From assembly GCF_004365875.1 (NCBI RefSeq), contig NZ_SODF01000001.1:1860001-1924000 (forward strand): a stretch of 64,000 bases of DNA. The letters are read 5' to 3'. This DNA is from Kribbella kalugense. Lineage in GTDB: Bacteria > Actinomycetota > Actinomycetes > Propionibacteriales > Kribbellaceae. Below are positions 27,643-35,081 of this stretch, one piece after another. Below the pieces are notes generated by a model. It saw only the letters and a program-made list of their open reading frames with translations. It had not been told where the DNA came from and did not search any database. Every line of letters begins with the position of its first letter. Positions within the stretch are counted from its first letter, which is position 1. The translations under genes and the position numbers were made by a program.

Positions 27643-27960
27643 GTGGTCGGAGCAAAGATCGGCTGGAAGCTGGTGCAGGCCGCGTTCACGCTGGCGGTCG
27701 GCCTGGCCGCGAGCAAGGCGGTCAGCACGGCCTGGAAACTCGGGTCCGGCGGGAAGCCGCCGAAGAACGGTGACGGCGGATACGCCGAGGTGATCACCTG
27801 GGCCGCCGCGAGTGCAGCCGCTGCGGCCGCGGCTCGACTCTTCGCCGAGCGTCGTGCGGCCGCCTACTGGCTCAAGTCCACCGGCTACGCCCCACCCGGC
27901 TACGAGCAGGCCGCGGCGGACGGGTCGCTGCTGAAGAGCATCGAGAAGTCAGACGACTAA
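27643..27960 (+). CDS. DUF4235 family small membrane protein
   Basis: A 105-residue protein with two hydrophobic segments (GWKLVQAAFTLAVGLAASKAV and VITWAAASAAAAAAARLF) around a Lys/Gly loop, the DUF4235 layout. The conserved start VGAKIGWKLV and the WKLGSGGKPP loop are typical. GGAGGG lies six bases before GTG 27643. Function unknown; follows the DUF3093 gene in the same direction after 31 bases and ends before a strong terminator. Confidence 0.82.
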   Translation: MVGAKIGWKLVQAAFTLAVGLAASKAVSTAWKLGSGGKPPKNGDGGYAEVITWAAASAAAAAAARLFAERRAAAYWLKSTGYAPPGYEQAAADGSLLKSIEKSDD

Positions 27961-28092
27961 AAGCCAAAAACAAAAAGAACCGCCTCGCTGCGCTCGGCGG
28001 GTGTTGTGGAGCAGCCGCGCTCGGGGTGGGTTGAGGCAGGTGCGCTCCGCGGGTTGGTTGGCGGCACGGCGCTACTTGGTTTGGGTAGCACT

Positions 28093-28129
28093 GCGGGACC
28101 GTTTCCCAGGGTCTGGGAAGCGGTCCCGC
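28093..28129. terminator. Strong bidirectional terminator
   Basis: 16-bp stem (28093-28108 with 28114-28129, one G-T pair) and a five-base loop GGGTC. It lies between the convergent DUF4235 and DUF4193 genes. The bases before it (27961-28092) begin A-rich and then carry the GC-rich CGCCTCGCTGCGCTCGGCGG, a second weak hairpin. Confidence 0.85.
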
Positions 28130-28157
28130 TGCTTTAGCACGAAGTAGGGCGCTGGTG

Positions 28158-28457
28158 TCAGGCTGCGCAGTCGCGGCAGATCAGCTGCCCGTTCTTCGTT
28201 TCGGCGAGCTGGCTGCGGTGGTGAACCAGGAAGCAGCTCGAACAGGTGAACTCGTCGGCCTGGCGCGGGAGGACCCGGACCGCCAGCTCCTCGTGGCTCA
28301 GGTCCGCGCCGGGCAGCTCAAAGCTCTCCGCCGCCTCGGCCTCGTCCTCGTCGACCTTGCCGGAGTTCTTGTCGTGACGGCGAGTCTTCAGCTCTTCGAT
28401 CGACTCTTCGGAGGATTCCTCGTCCGTCTTGCGCGGGGCGTCGTAATCAGTCGCCAT
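28158..28457 (-). CDS. DUF4193 family zinc-ribbon-like protein
   Basis: A 99-residue, very acidic actinobacterial protein. The N-terminal 55 residues are charged and probably disordered. The C-terminal 45 hold FTCSSCFLVHHRSQL and LICRDCAA, two CxxC pairs that form a zinc-ribbon-like site. The conserved start MATDYDAPRK fixes ATG 28457. Corresponds in position and family to Rv2699c as I recall. Function is unknown. The 28458-28751 region upstream (294 bp) shows no gene; TTTATAGGG near 28626 on the minus strand might be promoter-related. Confidence 0.88.
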   Translation of the reverse strand: MATDYDAPRKTDEESSEESIEELKTRRHDKNSGKVDEDEAEAAESFELPGADLSHEELAVRVLPRQADEFTCSSCFLVHHRSQLAETKNGQLICRDCAA

Positions 28458-28751
28458 GGTGTTCCCTGCCCTCTTCGTACCCGTGGTGTTGCCTGCTGAG
28501 CCCTTGAACGGGTGAAGCGGTCGAGAAATTCCGCAGCGGAGCACCGCGCTGAATCTTCGTCCCCCGAAACCCTTGACAGTCAGGCCGGGATCGGCAATCA
28601 CCGCTCCCGAGGACGGGATTGTGCCCTATAAACCGCCGCGATGCACGACTGGGTCCATGCTGTGGCCTGCGTGTCGCCATAAATGTCAGGACCGAACACC
28701 AGAATGCTCATTATTGCGCGATACTGCGCAGAAACGAGCACTCACCGACGT

Positions 28752-29552
28752 TCAGGCGCGCAACGGGTCCGCAGCGGCCAGCAGGTCGTGGAACGGCCCG
28801 AACAGCGCCGGACTCGCCGCGATCGACATCTCCGGCGACACCGGAGCCCCGTTGATCCCACCGACCGTCGCACCGGCCTCGGACGCGATCAGGGCACCCG
28901 CGCCGTAGTCCCACGGGTTCAGTCCGCGTTCGAAGACGACGTCCAGCCGCCCGCACGCGACGTAGCAGAGGTCGATCGCGCCGACCCCGATCCGGCGGAT
29001 GTCGCGGACCTTGCTGATCAGCTGCTGGATCACCTCGGCCTGCACCTGCCGCCGCGCCGGGTCGTACCCGAACCCGGTCCCGACCAGCGCCTTGCCCAGC
29101 TCGGTCTCACCCGACACCTGGATCGGCTTGCCGTCCGCGAACGCGCCACCGCCCTTCGTCGCGGTGAACACCTCCCCCTTCGGAGCGTCGACGACCACGC
29201 CGGCGACCGTCTCCCCGGCGTACTCCACGGCGATCGAGACGGCGTACGTCGGGATGTCGTAGAGGTAGTTGACCGTCCCGTCGATCGGGTCGACGACCCA
29301 GCGCACTCCGCTGGTGCCGTTCACGTCGTCGCCTTCCTCGCCGAGGAACGAGTCGTCCGGCCGGGCCTGCAGGACCCGGGCCCGGATCAGTTCCTCGGAC
29401 TCGCGGTCGACCGCGGTCACGACGTCGGTGATGGTGCTCTTGGTGTCGGCGACCGTGATCGTGCCGCGGCGACGTTCGACGATCATCGCCGCCGCCTCCT
29501 CCGCCACCTCCACGGCCAGCTCGAGCAGATCCTGCGGGCTCTCGGAGGTCAT
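28752..29552 (-). CDS. suhB: Inositol monophosphatase family protein (SuhB)
   Basis: A 266-residue Mg-dependent phosphatase. Metal ligands are visible: FLGEEGDD near 68 (Glu), [17 protein letters not shown] near 85 (the DPxDGT motif) and [17 protein letters not shown] near 212 (WDxxA). Known members dephosphorylate inositol 1-phosphate and similar sugars, feeding inositol lipids in actinobacteria. It overlaps hemH by four bases (ATGA), so the two are co-translated. The place in the gene order matches Rv2701c as I recall it. Confidence 0.95.
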   Translation of the reverse strand: MTSESPQDLLELAVEVAEEAAAMIVERRRGTITVADTKSTITDVVTAVDRESEELIRARVLQARPDDSFLGEEGDDVNGTSGVRWVVDPIDGTVNYLYDIPTYAVSIAVEYAGETVAGVVVDAPKGEVFTATKGGGAFADGKPIQVSGETELGKALVGTGFGYDPARRQVQAEVIQQLISKVRDIRRIGVGAIDLCYVACGRLDVVFERGLNPWDYGAGALIASEAGATVGGINGAPVSPEMSIAASPALFGPFHDLLAAADPLRA

Positions 29553-30616
29553 ACGGATTCCTTAGCGGTAGGTCGACGCAAGGGTGGGCAGCAGTCGTGG
29601 CGGCAGTCGTCGCAGGCCGGGCCGAGCTTGCCGACGCAGGGCCTGGCCGGTTGCTCGCCGCGTTCGGCGGCGGCCCGCTCGACGACCAGGTCGCGGAGCA
29701 TCGTGACGAACTTCTCGTCCGTCCCCGGGGTCGCGGCGCGCGCCATCGGCAGGCCGAGCTTCTCGGCCGTCTTCGCGGCCTCGGTGTCGAGGTCGTAGAT
29801 GACCTCCATGTGATCACTGACGAACCCGATCGGTACGACGGCCACCCCGGGCACCCCATCAGCGGCCAGTGTCTCCAGGTGGTCGTTGACGTCCGGCTCG
29901 AGCCATGGCACCTGCGGCGGTCCGGACCGCGAGCAGTAGACGAGGTCGGTACGCCGTACCTGGCCGGTCCGCCGTTCCAGCTCCGCGGTGATCTCCGCGG
30001 CGACGTCCAGGTGCCAGTCGACGTACCCGTTGCCGTCCGGTCCGCTGGTCGCGTTCATCGCGGTCGGGATCGAGTGCGTCACATAGGCGATCGCCGACCC
30101 CTCAGGCAGCCGGCCCAGCGCGTCAGCCGTCGACTCGACGAACGCACCGACGAAGCCGGGGTGGTTCGCGTAGTGCCGGAGCTTGTCGATCCGCGGCGCG
30201 TCCGGGACCTCGCGGGCGGCGTCCTCGAGGTTCTCCCGGTACTGCCGGCAGCCGGAGTACGACGGATAGGCGGACGTCACGATCACGACGGCCCGGCGTA
30301 CCCCGTCGGCGGCCATCTCCCGCATCGTGTCGGTCAGGTACGGCGCCCAGTTCCGGTTGCCCCAGTAGATCGGCAGGTCCAGCCCGATCTCGTCGAACGA
30401 CTCCCGCAGCGCCTTGAGCAGCTCGCGGTTCTGGTCGTTGATCGGACTCTTGCCGCCGAACCCGTAGTAGTGCTCCCCGACCTCCTTCAACCGCTCGTCA
30501 GGGATGCCCCGGCCGCGGGTGACGTTCTGCAGAAACGGCAGCACGTCCTCGGACTTCTCGGGACCACCGAAGGAGAGCAGCAGCACAGCGTCGTACGGGG
30601 AACCAGCACTCGACAT
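29549..30616 (-). CDS. hemH: Coproporphyrin/proto-porphyrin ferrochelatase
   Basis: A 355-residue iron chelatase inserting Fe2+ into (copro)porphyrin in heme synthesis. Motifs: [18 protein letters not shown] at the start, the conserved HSIPTAMN near residue 176 with the catalytic His, and [18 protein letters not shown] near 262. The C terminus carries [14 protein letters not shown], which with an internal Cys binds the [2Fe-2S] cluster of actinobacterial enzymes; these act in the coproporphyrin-dependent branch (also called cpfC). Divergent from the MFS gene across 48 bp. Confidence 0.95.
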   Translation of the reverse strand: MSSAGSPYDAVLLLSFGGPEKSEDVLPFLQNVTRGRGIPDERLKEVGEHYYGFGGKSPINDQNRELLKALRESFDEIGLDLPIYWGNRNWAPYLTDTMREMAADGVRRAVVIVTSAYPSYSGCRQYRENLEDAAREVPDAPRIDKLRHYANHPGFVGAFVESTADALGRLPEGSAIAYVTHSIPTAMNATSGPDGNGYVDWHLDVAAEITAELERRTGQVRRTDLVYCSRSGPPQVPWLEPDVNDHLETLAADGVPGVAVVPIGFVSDHMEVIYDLDTEAAKTAEKLGLPMARAATPGTDEKFVTMLRDLVVERAAAERGEQPARPCVGKLGPACDDCRHDCCPPLRRPTAKESV

Positions 30617-30664
30617 ATTCCAAGCTTCTCAGACGAGTGACGGCTAGGGTGTTCCCGGTCTCTC

Positions 30665-31864
30665 ATGCTCAAGCCTTACGTTCATCTCATGCGCCGGCCC
30701 GGTGCTGGCGCCTTCTTCGCCGCCGGGATCCTCGGGCGTATGCCGATCTCGATGGTCGGCCTCGGCATCGTCATCCTGATCGCCCGCGAGAGCGGTTCGT
30801 ACGGTCTGGCCGGCGCGGTCTCCGGGGTGGCCGTCATCGCCGGTGCGCTGACCGGTCCGGTCCAGGGGCGGCTCGTCGACCGGTTCGGTCAGCGGGCACT
30901 GGTACTGATCGGCTCGACGGCCTGCACCGTGGCTCTGGCCGCGTTGCTCGTCGCGGTGCGTGCCGACGCGGCCGACTGGGCGTTGTATGTGCTGTCGTTC
31001 GTTGCCGGAGGCGCCCGTCCCCAGGTCGGCACGTTCGCCCGCGCCCGCTGGACGCATCTGCTCGGCCGCGGTCGTGCACTGCAGACAGCCTTCGCACTCG
31101 AGGCGGTCGGCGATGAGGTCGTCTTCATCGTCGGCCCGGTCCTGGTCACCGCCCTAGCGACGCAAGTCAGCCCGTACGCCGCATTGTCAGCAGCCGGCGT
31201 ACTCGGCCTGGCCGGCGGCTTCTGGCTCGCGTCGCTGCGCGCTTCCGATCCGCCCGGACGCGGCAAGTCGGACGGGTCAGAGCAGGCACCCCTCCCCTGG
31301 CTCTCGATCACGCTGCTCAGCCTGATCGGTCTCGGCCTCGGTGCGACCCTTGGCGGCGCCGAGGTGATCACGGTGGCGTTCACGACCGAGAAGGGTCAGG
31401 CCGGTCTGGCCGGCGTCGTACTCGCGGTCTGGGCGTTCGGCAGCCTGCTGGCCGGACTCTGGTACGGCTCGGTCCACTGGCGCGCTCCGGTCGAACGGCG
31501 GCTGCTGTTGGGCACGATCGCGCTCGCCATCACGCTGGCGCCACTCCCCTGGGTCAACAGCGTGCTGATGCTCGGTGTCGTGCTGTTCGGCTGCGGGATG
31601 ACGATCGCTCCGACGATGGTCGCGGTCACCGCCTGTGTCGAGGAATGGGTCCCGCCCGAGCGGCTGACCGAGGCGATCACCTGGACCGTCACCGGCATCC
31701 TGCTCGGTGTTGCCCCGGGCAACGCGGCGGCCGGACATGCTGTCGACGTCTGGGGGCCGTCGGATGCCTACTGGGTGCCGTTCCTGGTCGGCATCGCGTG
31801 CGCGATCGTCGCCGCGATCTCGATCACCTTCGCCCGGCCGAAAGAGCGGTTCGCTCACAACTAG
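30665..31864 (+). CDS. MFS transporter
   Basis: A 399-residue major facilitator with about 12 hydrophobic segments and a short loop near 200 (DPPGRGKSDGSEQ) between the two halves. The start LKPYVHLMRRPGAGAFFAAGILGRMPISMVGLGIVILI resembles MFS members annotated as drug or sugar efflux pumps. GPVQGRLVDRFGQRALVLIGS carries the loop 2-3 motif. The substrate is unknown. TAGGGT lies 14 bases before the ATG, so the leader is at most a few bases and lacks a Shine-Dalgarno. Followed at once by a MerR gene. Confidence 0.88.
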   Translation: MLKPYVHLMRRPGAGAFFAAGILGRMPISMVGLGIVILIARESGSYGLAGAVSGVAVIAGALTGPVQGRLVDRFGQRALVLIGSTACTVALAALLVAVRADAADWALYVLSFVAGGARPQVGTFARARWTHLLGRGRALQTAFALEAVGDEVVFIVGPVLVTALATQVSPYAALSAAGVLGLAGGFWLASLRASDPPGRGKSDGSEQAPLPWLSITLLSLIGLGLGATLGGAEVITVAFTTEKGQAGLAGVVLAVWAFGSLLAGLWYGSVHWRAPVERRLLLGTIALAITLAPLPWVNSVLMLGVVLFGCGMTIAPTMVAVTACVEEWVPPERLTEAITWTVTGILLGVAPGNAAAGHAVDVWGPSDAYWVPFLVGIACAIVAAISITFARPKERFAHN

Positions 31865-31870
31865 GCTTGT

Positions 31871-31889
31871 ATCTCCTCTTACGGGAGAT
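31871..31889. promoter_or_regulatory. MerR-type operator
   Basis: ATCTCC (31871-31876) and GGAGAT (31884-31889) form a perfect 6-bp dyad around seven bases, 15 bp upstream of the MerR gene start. The size fits the spacer operator bound by MerR dimers, suggesting autoregulation. Inference from symmetry and position. Confidence 0.6.
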
Positions 31890-31904
31890 GTGAGGGTGTA
31901 GGGC

Positions 31905-32621
31905 ATGGACCACTCGATCGGTGCGGTGGCGCGGCTCGCCGGGGTGTCGGTGAAGACCGTGCGGCACTACTCCGACCTCGGCCTGCTGACGTCACGTCGT
32001 ACGGCGTCCGGCCATCGACGGTACGACGCGACTGCGGTCGCTCGGCTGGAGCTGATCCGCACGTTGCGCGCTCTGGGGCTCGATCTGGAGACGGTGCGGA
32101 CCGTGCTGGAGCGGGAGCGGATGCTGGCCGACGTACTCGCGGCTCACGCCGACGCACTCGCCGTGCAGATCCGAGCGCTACAGGCGCAGCACGCCGTCGT
32201 ATCAGTGGTCGCTCATCATCACTCGACTCCCGAGGAGCTCACCGACATGACTGCACAGTTCGAGCAAGCGCGCCGAACGCTGATCGCCGATTTCCTGGCC
32301 GACGCCCTCGGCGACGACCCTGTTCTCGCCGCGGTCCGTCAGAACCTCACGCCCGTACTCCCTTCGGACGCCGAGCCGCGACAGCTCGAGGCCTGGTTGG
32401 AGCTCGCCGCGCTGGTCTCCGAGGACGACTTCCGAACCTCGGTACGCCGGATGGCCGCGGGCTACCGCGTTCTGGCCGGGGACGACCTGTTGTGGGCGAA
32501 CCCGGAGTTGCGGGGCCGGCTGATCGAATTGCGTCGTACTGCTGATCCGCGGTGGGAGCGGTATCTGGAATTGCTTGCCGTGGTCAACGGATGGGCGCCG
32601 CCGTCACGAGTTGCGGGGTAG
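31905..32621 (+). CDS. MerR family transcriptional regulator
   Basis: A 238-residue regulator. Residues 2-70 are the MerR winged helix: SIGAVARLAGVSVKTVRHYSDLGLL, then SGHRRYDATAVARLELIRTLRALGLDLETVRTVL. A coiled coil follows (about 80-115). The C-terminal 120 residues are an acidic helical effector domain without obvious Cys ligands, so metal sensing is unlikely. Similar C-terminal domains occur in regulators next to drug efflux pumps. It is 40 bp behind the MFS gene. The 3' end overlaps the convergent TRIC gene by 18 bp. Confidence 0.92.
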   Translation: MDHSIGAVARLAGVSVKTVRHYSDLGLLTSRRTASGHRRYDATAVARLELIRTLRALGLDLETVRTVLERERMLADVLAAHADALAVQIRALQAQHAVVSVVAHHHSTPEELTDMTAQFEQARRTLIADFLADALGDDPVLAAVRQNLTPVLPSDAEPRQLEAWLELAALVSEDDFRTSVRRMAAGYRVLAGDDLLWANPELRGRLIELRRTADPRWERYLELLAVVNGWAPPSRVAG

Positions 32622-33209
32622 CGGCGCGTTCCAGCCGCGGCGGATCGCGATCAGCCGGATCGTGAAGCAGGTCGCCGCGGCGGCGATCGGGACCCAGAGG
32701 GCGTGGTACTCGAGGGCCGACGCGACGACCACGATGCCGGCGCCGAGCAGGGCCGGGGTGGCGTAGATCTCGGAGCGGAGCACGACCGGGACGCGGCCAC
32801 TAAGGACGTCGCGGATCACCCCGCCGCCGATGCCGGACAGGGTCCCGAGCAGCGCGGCCGAGAACGGGGACAGGCCGAACTCGATCGCCTTCAGCGCGCC
32901 GGTCACGCAGAACAGCGCGAGGCCGGCCGCGTCGAAGATGTTCACCAGTCGCTCGACCCGGCCGATCCCCGGATGCAGGAAGAACGTCAGCAGCCCGGCC
33001 ACGATCGGGACGACCAGATAACGCCAGTCGCGAAGCGCGGCCGGCGGGGTCTGGCCGATCAGCACGTCCCGGATGAACCCACCGCCGAGGCCGGTGACCA
33101 GCGCCAGCACCTGGATCCCGAACACGTCCAGCTTCTTCCGTACGCCGACCAGCGCCCCGGTGATCCCGAACACGAAGATCCCGACGAGATCGAGCAACTG
33201 CAGCACCAT
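32604..33209 (-). CDS. TRIC cation channel family protein (UPF0126)
   Basis: A 201-residue membrane protein made of two repeats of three hydrophobic segments. Each repeat has the conserved motif: LVTGLGGGFIRDVLIG near 37-52 and LSGIGGGVIRDVLSGRVP near 124-141, whose GGG(x)xRD forms the pore of TRIC trimers. Known prokaryotic TRIC proteins conduct monovalent cations, chiefly K+ and Na+. The ATG at 33209 is six bases after TAGCGT. Confidence 0.93.
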   Translation of the reverse strand: MVLQLLDLVGIFVFGITGALVGVRKKLDVFGIQVLALVTGLGGGFIRDVLIGQTPPAALRDWRYLVVPIVAGLLTFFLHPGIGRVERLVNIFDAAGLALFCVTGALKAIEFGLSPFSAALLGTLSGIGGGVIRDVLSGRVPVVLRSEIYATPALLGAGIVVVASALEYHALWVPIAAAATCFTIRLIAIRRGWNAPLPRNS

Positions 33210-33221
33210 GGCTCGACGCTA
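33210..33221 (-). promoter_or_regulatory. Leaderless-type promoter of the TRIC gene
   Basis: On the minus strand TAGCGT (33221-33216), six bases, ATG at 33209. Confidence 0.55.
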
Positions 33222-33264
33222 AACCACGAGCGCCACGGTTCCGTCCCTTCTATCGTTGATGGAC

Positions 33265-34230
33265 ATGAGCCGCGCGCCCGACGTCGACTACTCCGCCACG
33301 TCCCAGCGACCCGACTGGAGTTCGCTGCCGACGGCTCTCCACGACGCGCTGGCCGTTGCCCTGGGCACCCAGATCGCGGCCGTGTCCCGTCCAGTCAGCT
33401 CGGGCTTCACCGGAGGGTTCGCGGCGCGTGTCCAGTTGTCCGATGGTCGCAATGTCTTCATCAAGGCCGCGCCGGACACAACCCACGACTTCGAGGCGTA
33501 CCAGCGTGAGGCCGAGGTCGTCCCTCGACTCCCGAACGCGGTGCGCGCCCCGGCGATCATCACCACCGCACACACCGGCGACTGGTTCGCTGTCGTCTCC
33601 GAGTGGGTCGACGGGCGGATGCCAGGCAGTCCTTGGACCGGCGAGGACTTCGCGCGGGTGACCGCCGCTTGTGAGGAGATGGCGGTGGCACTGCGGCCGA
33701 GCCCGTTGGACGGATTGCGGATGTTCGGCGAGCTGGTGGGTGACGACCTCACCGTGCCGCAGCGGATCCTGACAGGCGACCTGCCGCTGCCCAGCGGTTT
33801 GCAGGAGTGGTCGCCTCGGGTGTTGCCTGAGGTCGCCGAGTTGGCGGCCGCAGGTCCGGAGGTCCTGGTCGGCGATACCGCGACCCACTCCGACCTTCGC
33901 CCGGACAATCTGCTCATCGACCCGCACGGTGCCTGCTGGACGGTCGACTGGAACTGGCTGACGCTCGGCCCGCGGTGGGTGGACTGGGTCGGTTTGCTCC
34001 CGCTTGCGCAGTACCACGGCATCGACACGTTCGCCGCGATCACGAGCAGCCCGCTGACGGCCGACGTACCCAAGGATGACCTCGACGTCTTCATGGCGGT
34101 CATCACGGCGTACATGATGAAGAACACCGACGCCCCGCCTCCGCCTGGTTGTACGCCGGCTCTCCGCGAGCACCAGCGGCTGACGGCCTGGACGTTCCTC
34201 GACTGGCTCGCCGTACGCCGTGGGTGGTGA
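33265..34230 (+). CDS. Aminoglycoside phosphotransferase (APH) family kinase-like protein
   Basis: A 321-residue protein kinase-fold small-molecule kinase. Residues near 60-75 give the Lys strand (GRNVFIKAAP). EWVDGRMPG is the hinge region. HSDLRPDNLLIDPHG near 213 is the catalytic loop (Asp base) and WTVDWNWLTLGPRWVDW the DxD-type metal site. The substrate is not known; most such chromosomal genes are not resistance determinants. TATCGT lies eight bases before ATG 33265; earlier TTG and ATG codons at 33256 and 33259 are less well placed. Confidence 0.87.
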   Translation: MSRAPDVDYSATSQRPDWSSLPTALHDALAVALGTQIAAVSRPVSSGFTGGFAARVQLSDGRNVFIKAAPDTTHDFEAYQREAEVVPRLPNAVRAPAIITTAHTGDWFAVVSEWVDGRMPGSPWTGEDFARVTAACEEMAVALRPSPLDGLRMFGELVGDDLTVPQRILTGDLPLPSGLQEWSPRVLPEVAELAAAGPEVLVGDTATHSDLRPDNLLIDPHGACWTVDWNWLTLGPRWVDWVGLLPLAQYHGIDTFAAITSSPLTADVPKDDLDVFMAVITAYMMKNTDAPPPPGCTPALREHQRLTAWTFLDWLAVRRGW

Positions 34231-34235
34231 ACGCC

Positions 34236-34247
34236 TACTGTTGATGC
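34236..34247 (+). promoter_or_regulatory. Leaderless-type promoter of fdhD
   Basis: TACTGT at 34236-34241, six bases, then ATG at 34248. No Shine-Dalgarno. Confidence 0.55.
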
Positions 34248-35081
34248 ATGGGTAAAGGGCCGACCACCAGGTTCAAGGTTGAGGTGCTCGATGGTGACCG
34301 GACGTCCCGGCGGGAGGATGTCGTCACCACCGAGGAGCCGCTGGAGTTGCGGCTGGAGTGGCCGGGACGACCGCCCGAGCCGCTGGTCGTCACCATGCGT
34401 ACCCCTGGCGCGGACTTCGAGCTCGCGGCCGGCTTCTGCCTCGGCGAAGGGTTCGCCGTCCGCCCGGACGCGATCCGGACCGTTGCCTACTGCACCGATG
34501 TCGCCCTGACCCGCGAGCAGCAGTTCAACACCGTCACGGTCACCTTCGACGGTCCCCCCGACCGCGAACCACCCCAGCGGTACGGCGTTACGTCGGCCGC
34601 CTGTGGTGTCTGCGGCCAGCAGAGTCTCGACGAGCTCGTCGATCGCGCGTACGCCCCGGTCGATCCGGTCGAGGTCCCGGTCGACGTCGTACGCCAGCTG
34701 CCCGATCTGCTCCGCGAAGCCCAGCCGATGTTCAACCGCACCGGCGGCCTGCACGCGGCCGGTCTGTTCACCGCCGACGGCCGCAAGATCGTCGTGAAAG
34801 AGGACGTCGGCCGGCACAACGCGGTGGACAAGGTCGTCGGCTGGACCGTTCTCAACCAGCACAGCCGCAAGGGTCTCGTGCTCGCGGTCAGCGGCCGCGC
34901 CGGCTACGAAATCATCCAGAAGGCCGCCGCCGCCGGCATCGGCATGATCGTGGCAGTAGGCGCCCCCTCCAGCCTCGCCGTCGAACTAGCCCGCCAGTTC
35001 AACATCACCGTCGCCGGCTTCACCCGAGGCCAACGCTGCGTCGTCTACTCAGCCCCGGAGCGCATCACGCGTCCAGCTTGA
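34248..35081 (+). CDS. fdhD: Formate dehydrogenase accessory sulfurtransferase FdhD
   Basis: A 277-residue sulfurtransferase that moves sulfur from a cysteine desulfurase to the molybdenum cofactor of formate dehydrogenases. The CxxC that carries the sulfur is in SAACGVCGQQS near residue 122. TEEPLELRLE near 30, AAGFCLGEGF near 62, KEDVGRHNAVDKVVG near 184 and SGRAGYEIIQKAAAAGI near 213 are family hallmarks. No formate dehydrogenase is in the window. The 3' end overlaps the convergent ATPase gene by 17 bp. Confidence 0.96.
   Translation: MGKGPTTRFKVEVLDGDRTSRREDVVTTEEPLELRLEWPGRPPEPLVVTMRTPGADFELAAGFCLGEGFAVRPDAIRTVAYCTDVALTREQQFNTVTVTFDGPPDREPPQRYGVTSAACGVCGQQSLDELVDRAYAPVDPVEVPVDVVRQLPDLLREAQPMFNRTGGLHAAGLFTADGRKIVVKEDVGRHNAVDKVVGWTVLNQHSRKGLVLAVSGRAGYEIIQKAAAAGIGMIVAVGAPSSLAVELARQFNITVAGFTRGQRCVVYSAPERITRPA

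Noticed and set aside
27961..28092. Possible small RNA or tRNA after DUF4235
   Set aside because: No cloverleaf or conserved RNA is visible; it has an A-rich start and GC-rich hairpins only.
33265..34230. Antibiotic resistance gene
   Set aside because: The APH fold alone does not show it; divergence and chromosomal context suggest an unknown small-molecule kinase.
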